A DNA stretch of 64,000 nt, taken from contig NZ_JNLE01000003.1 in NCBI RefSeq assembly GCF_000702945.1, positions 908,501-972,500 on the forward strand, in the 5' to 3' direction. The position numbers were made by a program, and so were the translations under genes. Of the stretch, positions 10,091 to 19,155 are shown piece by piece; the first letter of the stretch is position 1, and every line of letters starts with the position of its first letter. This DNA comes from Clostridium sp. KNHs205 (GTDB taxonomy: Bacteria > Bacillota > Clostridia > Lachnospirales > Lachnospiraceae). Below the pieces are notes generated by a model, which saw nothing but the letters and a program-made list of their open reading frames with translations, was not told where the DNA came from and made no database searches.

Positions 10091-10370
10091 TTTTGTTGTC
10101 ATACGGACGTAAAAATGCACAAAACAGAAAGACTCATGCTTCATTCCAAGGGATAAGAAGCCCTAATTCTCTGAATATTTTGTGCTGGACATAATCTAAA
10201 ACAGATAACTCGCTAACGCTCAAACAATCTGTTTTAGATTATAGCACAAAATATTCAGAGAAAAGGACTTCTAATCCCTTTCCATAGGCGCATTCGTTCT
10301 TTCTGTTTTGTGCATTTTTTCTGAAATCGTATAAAAATTATCTTTAACACGTTTAAATCAACTAAAACTT
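10091..10370. repeat. Long palindromic intergenic repeat, copy 1
   Basis: About 280 bp dominated by one giant inverted repeat. A perfect 22-bp outer stem joins 10111-10132 to 10298-10319, an imperfect middle stem runs to about 10186 with 10247-10297, and a perfect 16-bp inner stem joins 10191-10206 to 10227-10242. A second copy lies at 41348-41561 and lacks 64 bp corresponding to 10187-10250. The perfect outer stem differs between copies by one G:C to A:T pair exchange, so pairing is preserved. There is no open frame and no transposase. It could be a MITE-like element or a structured RNA. Confidence 0.85.
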
Positions 10371-10384
10371 TAGATACTCTCGTA

Positions 10385-10500
10385 ATGAATCTTAAGAAGG
10401 TAAATGAAGAACAGAACAAGAAAAGAATAAAAATGAAAAAGTATGGAAATGAAGAAGTATAAAAAAGAGAAGCATAAAAAAAGAGAAGAATAAGAATATT
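10385..10500 (+). other. Purine-rich tract
   Basis: About 115 bases composed almost wholly of A and G on the plus strand, with loose repeats of an AAAAAAGAGAAG-like unit, just upstream of the MerR-type promoter. There is no coding potential; it may be low-complexity DNA. Confidence 0.5.
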
Positions 10501-10521
10501 GTTAAAAAATACACAAACTTC

Positions 10522-10552
10522 TTGACTCTATAGTTGCTACAGGGTATAGACT
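10522..10552 (+). promoter_or_regulatory. MerR-type promoter with 19-bp spacer
   Basis: TTGACT (10522-10527) and TAGACT (10547-10552) are separated by 19 bp. A dyad with outer half-sites CTATAG and TATAG lies in the over-long spacer. This geometry is the hallmark of promoters untwisted by MerR-family activators. It serves the reductase gene at 10584, and the MerR-family gene at 12598-13380 is the obvious candidate regulator. Confidence 0.8.
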
Positions 10553-10583
10553 GTCCTCATAAAGAAAAGGAGGAGTCATTATA

Positions 10584-12608
10584 ATGAAAAAAGTTTTAGC
10601 AGTGCTGCTTTCTCTTATTCTGGTATTTTCGCTGACAGGCTGCCAGGATAAAAAGAGTCAGGAAGAAAAGAAAACAGATCCCAAAGCAACAGAAGAAGCA
10701 AGTGAGGAAGAGGAAGAGGAAGGAAAGGGAGCGGTAAATACCGAGTCTTTAAGCTTTAAGGCCGGCACTTATACCGGTGAAGCGAAAGGTAAAAACGGAA
10801 TTATCAAAGTTGAAGTTACTGTTACTGAAAACAGTATTGAAAGCATAAAGACTGTAGAATCATCCGAAACAGAAGGACTTGGAGATAAAGCAATTGAGAG
10901 CCTTACTGGTGAGGTTGTAAATAACCAATCCCTTGGAGTGGATGGCGTAAGTGGAGCTACTGTAACTTCCGATGCTTTTCTGGAAGCGGTAGAAGCGGCG
11001 CTCAGCCAAGCCGGAGGCAATATGGAGGCTCTTAAGTCCGATGTTGTGAAGGAGAATGAAGGTAAAACCGTAGAATTGGCAGCAGATGTAGTAGTAATCG
11101 GTGCTGGTGGTGCAGGAGTAGCCGCAGCAGTAACCTCTGCGGAAAATGGGGCAAAGGTAATTGTACTTGAGAAAACAGCCATAGCTGGAGGTACAACTGC
11201 AAATGGTGGAGGTTTTTTTGCCGCTGACAGCAGAAAGGCAAGAGCATTAGGGGATGAACCCATAGATACCAACCTCATCTTTCAAAAGTGGATGGAGGAG
11301 ATGGACTGGCTGGCAGATGCAACGTTAGTGAAGCAATTCCTGGATTTATCTTTAACAACTGCTGATTGGCTGGAAGACCACGGCGTGGTATTTCATAAAA
11401 CGGAAACTGCCGTACAGCAAAGCCATGAGGAAGGCACCAACGGATATCATAAATATGATGATTATACCAAAACCTCAGAACAGCTTGGAGCAATGCTTCA
11501 AAAGATCGTTGAGGCTAATAAAGCAGAAGTCTATTACGAAACCCCTGCGGAAAGCCTGATTGTAGAGGATGGAAAAGTTACAGGTGTAACCGCTGCTGCG
11601 AAAGACGGATCCGTATTACGTATAACCGCCAAATCAGTAATAATAGCATCCGGCGGTTTTGTAGGAAACAGTGAAATGGTGAAGGAAGCATTAAATGGTG
11701 TCAGTGTAAATGCCGCTGGTTATAACTCCAATGTAGGTGACGGTATCAATATGGCGATGGATGCAGGTGCTGCTGCCAGAGGTCTTTCTGCTATGGTTGC
11801 TCATACCTTTAAAGTAGAGGGAAATGGAAATATTGAGGGCGACTATGAGTTTATGGAATTGTACCAGGCCACAAGCTCCGTAGCATATGTTCCCATAATT
11901 CCCTGGGTGAATGCACAGGGAGTACGTTTTGCGAATGAAGATATCGTATATGACAGAGCACTGTCCAGCAATTCTGTTATCTCTCAGGGAGATCATGCTT
12001 ATTTTCTGTACAATGAGAAGCTGCTAAAGACACTGGAGGAAAAGGGAGCCAGAGCAGCAGGTATGAGAGACAAGATAGCCATGGGTCCTATGCCGGAAAT
12101 TACTCCCATGGACCATGGCTGGAGTAAACTGACAGAGATAGTAGGCAAGATGGTAGACGGCGGATATGTGGTAAAAGCCGATACAATTGAAGAACTTGCG
12201 GGGAAACTCGGTATGGATCCTACAAACCTGACAAAAACCATGGAGCGTTATAATAAAGATGCCCAGGCAGGGGTGGATACCCTTTACGGTAAAGACGGAA
12301 AACATATGTACCAGATGAGCGAAGGTCCCTACTATGCATTTAAAGTAAGTGTTAATAATCTTTGTACAGTAGGTGGAATCCGCATCAACTCCGGTTTCGA
12401 AGTGGTAAAAAATGATCCGGAAAACGGCTATACCTCCATTCCCAATCTTTATGCAGCGGGAGCGGACACCGGTGGTCTTTATTCCGATCACTATGCTCAT
12501 ACCATTGAAGGCGCCGCACAGGGCTGGGCTTATAACTCCGGAAGACTTGCCGGTGCAGCCGCAACCGGAAATGCCCTGGGTAAATCAATTGATCTGCTCA
12601 ATCAATAG
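10584..12608 (+). CDS. Extracellular flavinylated lipoprotein reductase (FMN_bind + FAD_binding_2)
   Basis: A 674-residue surface reductase of the flavin-based extracellular electron-transfer type. Residues 1-20 are a lipoprotein signal with lipobox LTGC (Cys20), then an acidic linker. An FMN-binding domain follows (about 58-145); its DGVSGAT motif at 120-126 fits the ApbE target consensus, with Thr126 as the expected covalent FMN site. From about 167 comes a fumarate-reductase-like flavoprotein with FAD motif GAGGAG (173-178). Two substrate residues of fumarate reductases seem changed: the HTMGG-like motif reads CTVGG, and the C-terminal Arg segment reads SDHYAHTIEG. The electron acceptor is therefore probably not fumarate. 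A MerR-type promoter controls it. Confidence 0.88.
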   Translation: MKKVLAVLLSLILVFSLTGCQDKKSQEEKKTDPKATEEASEEEEEEGKGAVNTESLSFKAGTYTGEAKGKNGIIKVEVTVTENSIESIKTVESSETEGLGDKAIESLTGEVVNNQSLGVDGVSGATVTSDAFLEAVEAALSQAGGNMEALKSDVVKENEGKTVELAADVVVIGAGGAGVAAAVTSAENGAKVIVLEKTAIAGGTTANGGGFFAADSRKARALGDEPIDTNLIFQKWMEEMDWLADATLVKQFLDLSLTTADWLEDHGVVFHKTETAVQQSHEEGTNGYHKYDDYTKTSEQLGAMLQKIVEANKAEVYYETPAESLIVEDGKVTGVTAAAKDGSVLRITAKSVIIASGGFVGNSEMVKEALNGVSVNAAGYNSNVGDGINMAMDAGAAARGLSAMVAHTFKVEGNGNIEGDYEFMELYQATSSVAYVPIIPWVNAQGVRFANEDIVYDRALSSNSVISQGDHAYFLYNEKLLKTLEEKGARAAGMRDKIAMGPMPEITPMDHGWSKLTEIVGKMVDGGYVVKADTIEELAGKLGMDPTNLTKTMERYNKDAQAGVDTLYGKDGKHMYQMSEGPYYAFKVSVNNLCTVGGIRINSGFEVVKNDPENGYTSIPNLYAAGADTGGLYSDHYAHTIEGAAQGWAYNSGRLAGAAATGNALGKSIDLLNQ

Positions 12609-13380
12609 GCAGATAGAGCTCGAATAGACGAGAATTAAGCCCGTTTTCCTTCATTTCATGAAGAATACTGCCATAGAGGATACCCTTGAGTTTGTGATTA
12701 TTTTGACAACAGTAGGTATCTGCTTGTTCTAATATATCAGGTATAGAGGGCAGCAGGTTATCTTCCAGGGAAATCATAGTATAAAGACATTTAACGGGAG
12801 GCAGGTGTATCAGGCCGTTAATAGGCGGGGTATGGTTTGTATAAAGACCATACCCAAAGCTGAATTCCGGAGAAGCTGCAGAATAGTTATAGTAAAAACA
12901 TGGCCAGATAGAAGGAAGATAATCAAGGCACAGGTAAGTATTCTCAAATACATCCGCCTCCTGTATAAAACAGGTATCCGTTTGATTAGGATGATAATAA
13001 CATTCCTCGGATTCGGTGATTTCAAAGCCGCCTGTGAAAGAGTTCCACTTTTTCAGCTTTTCAGACAAAATTGAAATATGAAGTTTGACCTGATTAAGAT
13101 ATTTCTGTTCTTTCTCAATAACCTCTATCTGCTCGCTGAGTTTTCTCTCCAGGAGAGGAAGAGGCTTGCCGGATACCAGTTCATTGGAATCATTTAAAGA
13201 AAATAAGAGGGAACGGTACATTTTGTAAGCAAATATCTTATTAATATCTTCCGCTTTAAAATACCGGTAATTATTCTTTTGATCCCGGGTGGTTTTTATA
13301 ATATTTTTCTTGTCAAAGTAACGCAGGGTTTCTTCTTTAATATTTAAAATACGTTTGACGTCATTAATTTTATATCTCAT
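12598..13380 (-). CDS. MerR-family transcriptional regulator with effector-binding domain
   Basis: A 260-residue protein with an N-terminal MerR helix-turn-helix (residues 1 to about 70: YKINDVKRILNIKEETLRYFDKKNII, then NNYRYF), a coiled-coil dimerisation helix (about 85-112), and a C-terminal region of about 140 residues resembling GyrI/SRPBCC-like ligand-binding domains of multidrug-sensing MerR proteins. It converges on the flavin reductase gene and overlaps its end by 11 bp. The reductase promoter has the 19-bp spacer expected of a MerR target, so this protein probably activates it in response to a small molecule, perhaps the reductase substrate (inference). Confidence 0.85.
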   Translation of the reverse strand: MRYKINDVKRILNIKEETLRYFDKKNIIKTTRDQKNNYRYFKAEDINKIFAYKMYRSLLFSLNDSNELVSGKPLPLLERKLSEQIEVIEKEQKYLNQVKLHISILSEKLKKWNSFTGGFEITESEECYYHPNQTDTCFIQEADVFENTYLCLDYLPSIWPCFYYNYSAASPEFSFGYGLYTNHTPPINGLIHLPPVKCLYTMISLEDNLLPSIPDILEQADTYCCQNNHKLKGILYGSILHEMKENGLNSRLFELYLPID

Positions 13381-13676
13381 AAATTACCTCGTGCATTTCG
13401 CAGGTCTGCTGCGAAGCTGCTTCATTGAAAGTGAATAAATACACTTTATTTTCTGATTCACACCCTTTATATTAATCCAATATACAAAATGAGACAAGAT
13501 ATGTCAAGGTGCGGAAACGCCGTTGTTATATAGTAATCTGTTTTAGTCAGTAAATGTCAAATAAAAGAGATACAGGAATTTAGTACCAGTAAAAATCCAG
13601 ATGAGGATGAGTACAATAGATAACCGAATTTTCCAATAAAATCATTTGGAAAAACAAGATACAGGGGGAAAAAATC

Positions 13677-15422
13677 TTGAAAAGAAACCGTATATTGAAG
13701 AATCTAAAAATATCTCAAAAGTTGCTGGCATCCATTGTAATGATGTTAGTTATTACAATATTGTCCCAGGCGTTTAATCTGCTCCACTTAAAAGAAGCAC
13801 AGGAGACAGCAGAATCCATTGCCGATGAAAATGTAGAGAATATGATATACTTTACTGATGCCTATACGTTTATATTGTCCATGGACGGCTTGGCAGCCAA
13901 GTATTATCTGACTGGCAGTGCAGAGACAAGAGAGCAGTACCGTACCATAATCGACTCCTGCCAGAGTAAGGCCAGGGAAGCTATTGTGCAAATGCAGGAA
14001 GGTATGAAGGGTACGGAACAGGAAGCTGCTATAGACAGTATGTTGGAAGAATACGATGCATACTATGGCAAGCTGGCAGAGGGAATTAAGCTAACCGATG
14101 GGGGGCAGGGGCAGCAAGCATATGCCATGTTCCTATCGGAGATGGAACCGATAACCATAAACATATATGAGAAGCTCCGGGGAATCAATGATTATAATAA
14201 AGCCCAGACACAGGTACTGAAGGAAAGACTGGATACAAACGAAACGGCGGCGTTATATACGGCAGCAGCCTGCTTTGCCGTTACACTGGTCATTATTTTG
14301 CTGATCTGGCTGTTTATGCAAAGAGGAGTGGTTAAGCCTGTTCTTCGAACCAAAAAGGAGCTGGAAGCAATAACCAGGGGAATAGAAGAAGACAGAGGAG
14401 ATCTTACCAGCCGGATACAAATAAACACCAGAGATGAAATTGGAGAGCTGGCACAGGGAATAAATGGATTCTTGGCAGTTTTACAAGAGATAATCGGGAA
14501 TATACAGGTGGTATCAGGCAGCCTTAATAATAACTTTACGGTCTTTGAAGATGGTATCAAAAAGGTAATCGACAGTGCGGCGGATAATTCAGCGGCAATG
14601 GAGGAGATGTCTGCCGGAATGGAGGAAACCGCCGCTAATATTGAAGAGGTCAATGTTACGGCTGCGGATGTCAATGGCTTGCTAAAAGATATGACCGGAA
14701 AAGCCGGGGAAGGTGTAGAGCTTGCGGATGAAATCAGTGCAAGAGCGGAGAAGCTCCAGGTTACTTCCGGAGAAGCAAGGGAAACCACCAGAAATGTACT
14801 GGAGGAAATCGGGGAAAAAGTAAAGGCTACCATTGAAAGATCCAGAGAAGTAGAGCAGATAAACCTGCTTACCAATACTATTCTGGATATAACCTCCCAG
14901 ACAAACCTCCTGGCTCTGAATGCCTCCATTGAAGCTGCCAGGGCAGGAGAACAGGGGAAAGGTTTTGCCGTAGTTGCCGGAGAGATCGGTCATCTGGCTG
15001 CCCGGTCAAGTGAAACGGCCAATCAGATTCAGAAGATCAGCGGGTATGTTATAGAAGCCGTAAGAGAGCTGGCGGCGGACTCAGACCGTATGCTGGAATT
15101 TGTAGAATCAGATGTTATGAAGGATTATACCCAAATGGTCAAAACAGGGGAAGAATATAACCGGGATGCCAAATCCATAGACCGGATTATGAAGGAATTC
15201 CAAAATACAGCAAACCAATTGGAAACCAGTATGATAAATATTGTGAATTCCATAGAAGGTGTGTCCCAAATTATCAGTGAAAGTTCCAATAATGTTCAGA
15301 CGGTGGCAGAGAACAGTACGGAGTTATCCAGAGACATTGATGTATTCCAATCAACATTAATAGAAAGTACCCGTTCGGTTGACAATTTAAGCAATGCAGT
15401 AGTAAAGTTCCAGAAGATTTAA
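13677..15422 (+). CDS. Methyl-accepting chemotaxis protein
   Basis: A 581-residue membrane chemoreceptor. Transmembrane helices near residues 15-33 and 192-212 flank an extracytoplasmic four-helix-bundle-type sensor; a HAMP segment follows, then the cytoplasmic signalling helix pair with the conserved hairpin tip [20 protein letters not shown] and [15 protein letters not shown]. The start is a TTG at 13677, supported by CAGGGGG about 8 nt upstream. It appears to be a single gene without other che genes nearby except the CheW-like protein 4 kb away. The ligand is unknown. Confidence 0.93.
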   Translation: MKRNRILKNLKISQKLLASIVMMLVITILSQAFNLLHLKEAQETAESIADENVENMIYFTDAYTFILSMDGLAAKYYLTGSAETREQYRTIIDSCQSKAREAIVQMQEGMKGTEQEAAIDSMLEEYDAYYGKLAEGIKLTDGGQGQQAYAMFLSEMEPITINIYEKLRGINDYNKAQTQVLKERLDTNETAALYTAAACFAVTLVIILLIWLFMQRGVVKPVLRTKKELEAITRGIEEDRGDLTSRIQINTRDEIGELAQGINGFLAVLQEIIGNIQVVSGSLNNNFTVFEDGIKKVIDSAADNSAAMEEMSAGMEETAANIEEVNVTAADVNGLLKDMTGKAGEGVELADEISARAEKLQVTSGEARETTRNVLEEIGEKVKATIERSREVEQINLLTNTILDITSQTNLLALNASIEAARAGEQGKGFAVVAGEIGHLAARSSETANQIQKISGYVIEAVRELAADSDRMLEFVESDVMKDYTQMVKTGEEYNRDAKSIDRIMKEFQNTANQLETSMINIVNSIEGVSQIISESSNNVQTVAENSTELSRDIDVFQSTLIESTRSVDNLSNAVVKFQKI

Positions 15423-15455
15423 TATTACATAAACTCAACATATTTCTTTAAAGGA

Positions 15456-15596
15456 AGAAGCCCCCGGCTTTCCTACGCACCGATTAAAGGCATCTTGCGG
15501 TTATGCTTGCAAAGGGTGTACAAATTTGTACGCTTACTGTATATGTAGTGATAATCCTTTTAACGGTGTGTTACAGGAAAGCCAGAGGGCTTTTTC
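15456..15596 (+). terminator. Extended terminator-like long hairpin
   Basis: A long-range stem (15458-15474 with 15575-15592) ends in five T like an intrinsic terminator. Its roughly 100-nt loop is itself structured: 15478-15490 pairs with 15556-15570, and a perfect 14-bp palindrome, GTACAAATTTGTAC, sits at 15518-15531. It may be a terminator for the chemoreceptor gene that acquired an insert, or a small structured RNA. Confidence 0.6.
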
Positions 15597-15730
15597 CGTC
15601 CCCTCCCTCCTTTTGTATCGACCTTTTTTCTCAGTTCTCCGGCGTCTTATGCAAATTGATTAAAAAAGTAGGCTTGAATCAGCAGAAAACGCATATTTTG
15701 TCTTAAGAATGATTATTTATTCAAAAGCTG

Positions 15731-15759
15731 TTGCAAACAGCACCGAAACATGGTAAAAT
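15731..15759 (+). promoter_or_regulatory. Promoter of the ACT-hom unit
   Basis: TTGCAA (15731-15736), a 17-bp spacer and TAAAAT (15754-15759), leaving a leader of about 145 nt before the gene at 15912. Confidence 0.6.
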
Positions 15760-15911
15760 ATCTTTCTGTGAAAGACAGTTGTATTTGCTATACATACAGG
15801 TTGTGGTGCAGATACATTTCCTTAAAGATGTATTAAAGTTTAACAGTCTTTGAAATACTTTCTAAATACGTGGAAAGTAAAAAATAAATTCAGTACAGGG
15901 GGAGCATCCAT

Positions 15912-16352
15912 ATGGATGAAGGAAAATACTTCATCGTTAAAAAAAAGGCAGTTCCGGAGGTTCTTCTGAAAGTAGTAGAAGCAAAAAGGCTTCTGGATTC
16001 GGAGAAGGTCTTTACAGTACAGGAAGCAGCGGATATTGTTGGCATCAGCAGAAGTTCCTTTTATAAATATAAAGATGATATCTTTCCCTTTCATGAAAAT
16101 GCAAGAGGAAAAACTATTACATTTATGCTACAGATAGATGATAAGCCGGGCATTTTGTCCAGCGTTCTGAACTGCGTATCAAAAAATGGGGTAAATATAC
16201 TTACGATACACCAGAGTATTCCGGTTAACGGAATTGCATCCCTGACTTTAAGCATTGAAATTCCCGGACAATTTGAAGATACAACCGTTATATTTGAAGC
16301 CATAGAGGCTTTGGAGGGAATACATTATACAAAGATTCTGGCCAGAGAATAA
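15912..16352 (+). CDS. ACT domain protein (UPF0735 / PheB-like)
   Basis: A 146-residue cytosolic protein: an N-terminal helix-turn-helix-like segment (residues 30-60, VFTVQEAADIVGISRSSFYKYK) joined to a C-terminal ACT domain (about 70-145, ITFMLQIDDKPGILSSVLN). ACT domains bind amino acids. This family usually sits directly upstream of homoserine dehydrogenase, as here, which suggests an amino-acid-sensing regulatory role in threonine/methionine supply, but its biochemical function is not established. AGGGGGAG lies upstream of the ATG. The gap to hom is 144 bp. Confidence 0.9.
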   Translation: MDEGKYFIVKKKAVPEVLLKVVEAKRLLDSEKVFTVQEAADIVGISRSSFYKYKDDIFPFHENARGKTITFMLQIDDKPGILSSVLNCVSKNGVNILTIHQSIPVNGIASLTLSIEIPGQFEDTTVIFEAIEALEGIHYTKILARE

Positions 16353-16496
16353 AATGCCTGGTGTGTTTGGAAATTCATTGCACCAAGTGCCAGCAGATTT
16401 TAGGCACATTCCGGGTGCATGGATGATAGGGAGCAATGACATACTATATAAATTCTGACGGATTAAAAGGGAAGGAATGACAGAAAGGAGTTATAC

Positions 16497-17714
16497 ATGG
16501 TAAATATAGCAGTTTTGGGCTACGGCACAGTTGGTTCTGGTGTGCTTGAGGTGTTGAATCTGAACGGAGAGAGCATCAGCAAGCGCTCCGGGCATGATAT
16601 CAATGTCAAATATATATTGGATTTAAAGGATTTCAAAGGTGAACCCATTGAGAAACTGATCGTACATGACTACAATGTTATTTTAAATGATCCTGAAGTT
16701 AAAATAATAGTGGAAGTAATGGGCGGCGTGGAACCGGCTTATACTTTTGTGAGAAATGCCATACTTAAGGGTAAGAGTGTATGTACCTCTAATAAAGAAC
16801 TGGTGGCTAAACATGGTGCAGAGCTTTTGGCATTGTCTAAGGAGCAACAGGTAAACTTCCTCTTTGAGGCAAGTGTCGGCGGCGGTATCCCCATTATAAG
16901 ACCTTTAAATCAATCCCTTACCGCAGATGAAATTGAAGAAATAACTGGTATCTTAAACGGTACTACCAACTATATTCTTTCTAAAATGAGCACAGAGAAT
17001 GCAGATTTTAAGACTGCTTTAAAAGAAGCGCAGGATATGGGTTATGCAGAACGCAATCCTCAGGCAGATGTAGAGGGTTATGATGCCTGCCGTAAGATTG
17101 CTATATTATCTTCACTGGCTTTTGGTATGCAGGTGGATTTCGAAGATATTTATACGGAAGGTATCTCAGGGATTTCAGATATCGATGTACTATATGCCAA
17201 TGAGATGGGGGCTAGTATCAAGCTTTTGGCTACCAGCAAAAAAGTGGATGACCAGGTTTATGCAATGGTAGCACCTATGCTTATAAAACCTTCCCATCCT
17301 TTATTCAGTGTAAATGGAGTATTTAACGGGATATTCGTAAGAGGAAATGTAATCGGAGATGTAATGTTTTATGGCAGCGGTGCCGGTAAACTTCCCACTG
17401 CAAGTGCAGTAGTGGCTGACGTGGTAGATGCTGCAAAACATATCGGAACTAATATTATGACCTTCTGGAGCAGCAAGAAGCTTCGGTTAACTGATGTAAA
17501 AGATGTAGAGCATCGATTTTTTGTTAGGGTAACGGATATTGACGATGAGACCAAAGTTAAAATAGAAGAAGAGTTCGGAGCAGTAGAAGTGATTAAGCTT
17601 GCTGGCAGGGAGAAGGAATATGCATTCCTTACACCAGCTTTAAGTGAAGCTGCTTATGAACAGAAGGCAGAAAGACTGGGTAAACCGGCAAGCCGTATCA
17701 GAGTAATGTTTTAA
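16497..17714 (+). CDS. hom: Homoserine dehydrogenase
   Basis: NAD(P)-dependent reduction of aspartate semialdehyde to homoserine, the branch to threonine and methionine. The 405 residues open with the nucleotide fold GYGTVGSGV (8-16). The catalytic domain shows TSNKELVAKHG, FEASVGGGIPIIRPL, GILNGTTNYIL and the family pattern AERNPQADVEGYDACRKIAILSSLAFG (split here for length: the ADVEG and DACRK parts are diagnostic). A short C-terminal ACT-like tail begins near 335 (HRFFVRVTDID). AAAGGAG precedes the ATG. It is followed by the iPGM-like gene and lysC. Confidence 0.96.
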   Translation: MVNIAVLGYGTVGSGVLEVLNLNGESISKRSGHDINVKYILDLKDFKGEPIEKLIVHDYNVILNDPEVKIIVEVMGGVEPAYTFVRNAILKGKSVCTSNKELVAKHGAELLALSKEQQVNFLFEASVGGGIPIIRPLNQSLTADEIEEITGILNGTTNYILSKMSTENADFKTALKEAQDMGYAERNPQADVEGYDACRKIAILSSLAFGMQVDFEDIYTEGISGISDIDVLYANEMGASIKLLATSKKVDDQVYAMVAPMLIKPSHPLFSVNGVFNGIFVRGNVIGDVMFYGSGAGKLPTASAVVADVVDAAKHIGTNIMTFWSSKKLRLTDVKDVEHRFFVRVTDIDDETKVKIEEEFGAVEVIKLAGREKEYAFLTPALSEAAYEQKAERLGKPASRIRVMF

Positions 17715-17817
17715 AGGAAATTATTGACTATTTTTCAAGGTGCTAATTGATAAGTTGTTAAATTATACAGGATAATAAGGTAAATAAATCAAATTTTTTC
17801 AGTATCTTGATTTTATA

Positions 17818-17845
17818 GGTGTGCGCAGGAACACAGACGGGAGCT
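17818..17845 (+). promoter_or_regulatory. Hairpin/ribosome-site module, decayed copy 1
   Basis: It matches the module directly upstream of the next gene (17887-17914), but the stem is reduced to GTGT/ACAC. It is followed by CAGACGGGAGCT and a TTG that opens a frame of about 15 codons ending inside copy 2. It looks like an upstream tandem duplicate of the functional ribosome-site module. Confidence 0.55.
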
Positions 17846-17886
17846 AAGTTGAAAAGAGTCCATATTTTTCAACAGTCTGATTTAAA

Positions 17887-17914
17887 GGTGTGCTAAAGCA
17901 CACAGACGGGAGCT
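17887..17914 (+). promoter_or_regulatory. Hairpin/ribosome-site module, copy 2
   Basis: A 7-bp hairpin (GTGTGCT/AGCACAC) is followed by CAGACGGGAGCT, which holds the Shine-Dalgarno sequence for the ATG at 17918. A near-identical module precedes tsaB (60150-60181). Confidence 0.7.
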
Positions 17915-17917
17915 TAT

Positions 17918-19123
17918 ATGAAATATATAATTGTGCTTGGAGACGGAATGGCTGATGAGCCTTTGCAGGAACTTGGTGGTAAGACACCTCTTGCTTATGC
18001 TCATACCCCGGTTATGGATGAACTGGCTAAAATTTCAGAGATTGGCGTATCCCAGACAGTTCCACAGGGAATGAGTCCCGGCAGTGATACTGCTAATCTT
18101 TCTGTTCTTGGTTATAATCCAAGAGAATATTACACAGGACGTTCACCCCTGGAAGCATTAAGTATCGGTGTAGATATGAATCTGACAGATGTGGCTCTTC
18201 GCTGCAACATAGTAACGGTCTCAGAAGAAGCGGTTGCCTATGAAGACAGAACCATAATAGATCATAGTTCCAGTGAAATTTCTACAGAAGATGCAGCTGT
18301 TTTAATAGCGGCAGTGAAAGAAGCCCTGGAAACAGATACCTACAAGTATTATGTGGGAACCAGTTACAGACATCTGACCATCTGGGATAAAGGCGAGGTG
18401 GTAGACTTAACCCCTCCCCATGATATTCTGGGAAAGGTAATAGGTGATTACCTGCCCAAAGAAGAAGCTTTAAAGGAAATGATGAAAAAAAGCTTTGATA
18501 TCTTAAATAACCATCCCCTAAATGTTGCGAGAGCGAAGCAGGGCTTGCACAAAGCAAACTCTATCTGGTTCTGGGGAGCGGGTACCAGGCCAAGATTAGA
18601 TTCTTTTGAGAAGAAGTTCGGAAAAAAAGGTTCTATGATATCAGCAGTAGACTTATTAAAGGGTATTGCCGTAGGTGCTGAAATGAAAGTAGTAGAGGTG
18701 GAAGGTGCTGATGGTACTCTTCATACCAATTATGAAGGGAAAGCAATGGCTGCTGTGAAGGAGCTGACAGAAAATAATCAGGATTTTGTATATATTCATG
18801 TAGAAGCACCCGATGAGATGGGTCATCAGGGCAGTACTGTGAATAAAATAAAAGCGATAGAGTATTTAGATAAGAGGGTAATAGGGATTGTAAAAGAACA
18901 GTTGGAGCAATTAGGGGTAGCTTACAGAATGTTAATTATGCCTGATCATCCAACACCAATCCGTTTACGCACTCATACCGGAAACCCTGTTCCCTATATG
19001 CTCTATGACAGTACCAAAAAGCTTGAAAGCTCCTGGGAATACACCGAAGAAGCTGCTTTTGCCAGCGGCAACAAGGTGGAAAATGGATATGAGACAATTT
19101 TAAAGTTATTTCAGGAGCAATAA
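17918..19123 (+). CDS. Archaeal-type cofactor-independent phosphoglycerate mutase family; putative homoserine kinase
   Basis: A 401-residue member of the alkaline-phosphatase superfamily, ApgM type. The metal motif GDGMAD (8-13) and the phosphoryl-carrying Ser56 in SPGSDTAN are present, with later metal ligands in HVEAPDEMGHQG and MPDHPTP. Known ApgM enzymes interconvert 3- and 2-phosphoglycerate. In Clostridia, copies lodged between hom and lysC have been proposed as functional analogues of homoserine kinase, and that context is exactly reproduced here; no classical thrB is nearby. The ribosome site belongs to a hairpin module duplicated upstream. The family is certain and the kinase role is inference. 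Confidence 0.85.
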   Translation: MKYIIVLGDGMADEPLQELGGKTPLAYAHTPVMDELAKISEIGVSQTVPQGMSPGSDTANLSVLGYNPREYYTGRSPLEALSIGVDMNLTDVALRCNIVTVSEEAVAYEDRTIIDHSSSEISTEDAAVLIAAVKEALETDTYKYYVGTSYRHLTIWDKGEVVDLTPPHDILGKVIGDYLPKEEALKEMMKKSFDILNNHPLNVARAKQGLHKANSIWFWGAGTRPRLDSFEKKFGKKGSMISAVDLLKGIAVGAEMKVVEVEGADGTLHTNYEGKAMAAVKELTENNQDFVYIHVEAPDEMGHQGSTVNKIKAIEYLDKRVIGIVKEQLEQLGVAYRMLIMPDHPTPIRLRTHTGNPVPYMLYDSTKKLESSWEYTEEAAFASGNKVENGYETILKLFQEQ

Positions 19124-19155
19124 CAGCCTTTTGTGAATATATAAGGAGGCATATT

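Noticed and set aside
10769..11278. Long antisense ORFs inside coding genes (for example opposite the flavin reductase, chemoreceptor and GH2 genes)
   Set aside because: They are shadow frames of strongly supported genes and lack ribosome sites and family features.
15456..15596. c-di-GMP (GEMM) riboswitch
   Set aside because: The conserved GEMM core sequences are not present; only long-range pairing is seen.
15503..15706. 67-codon ORF
   Set aside because: It runs through the extended terminator hairpin and has no credible start.
16353..16496. T-box leader before hom
   Set aside because: Some hairpin potential exists, but no T-box AGGGTGG-type antiterminator sequence and no following terminator were found.
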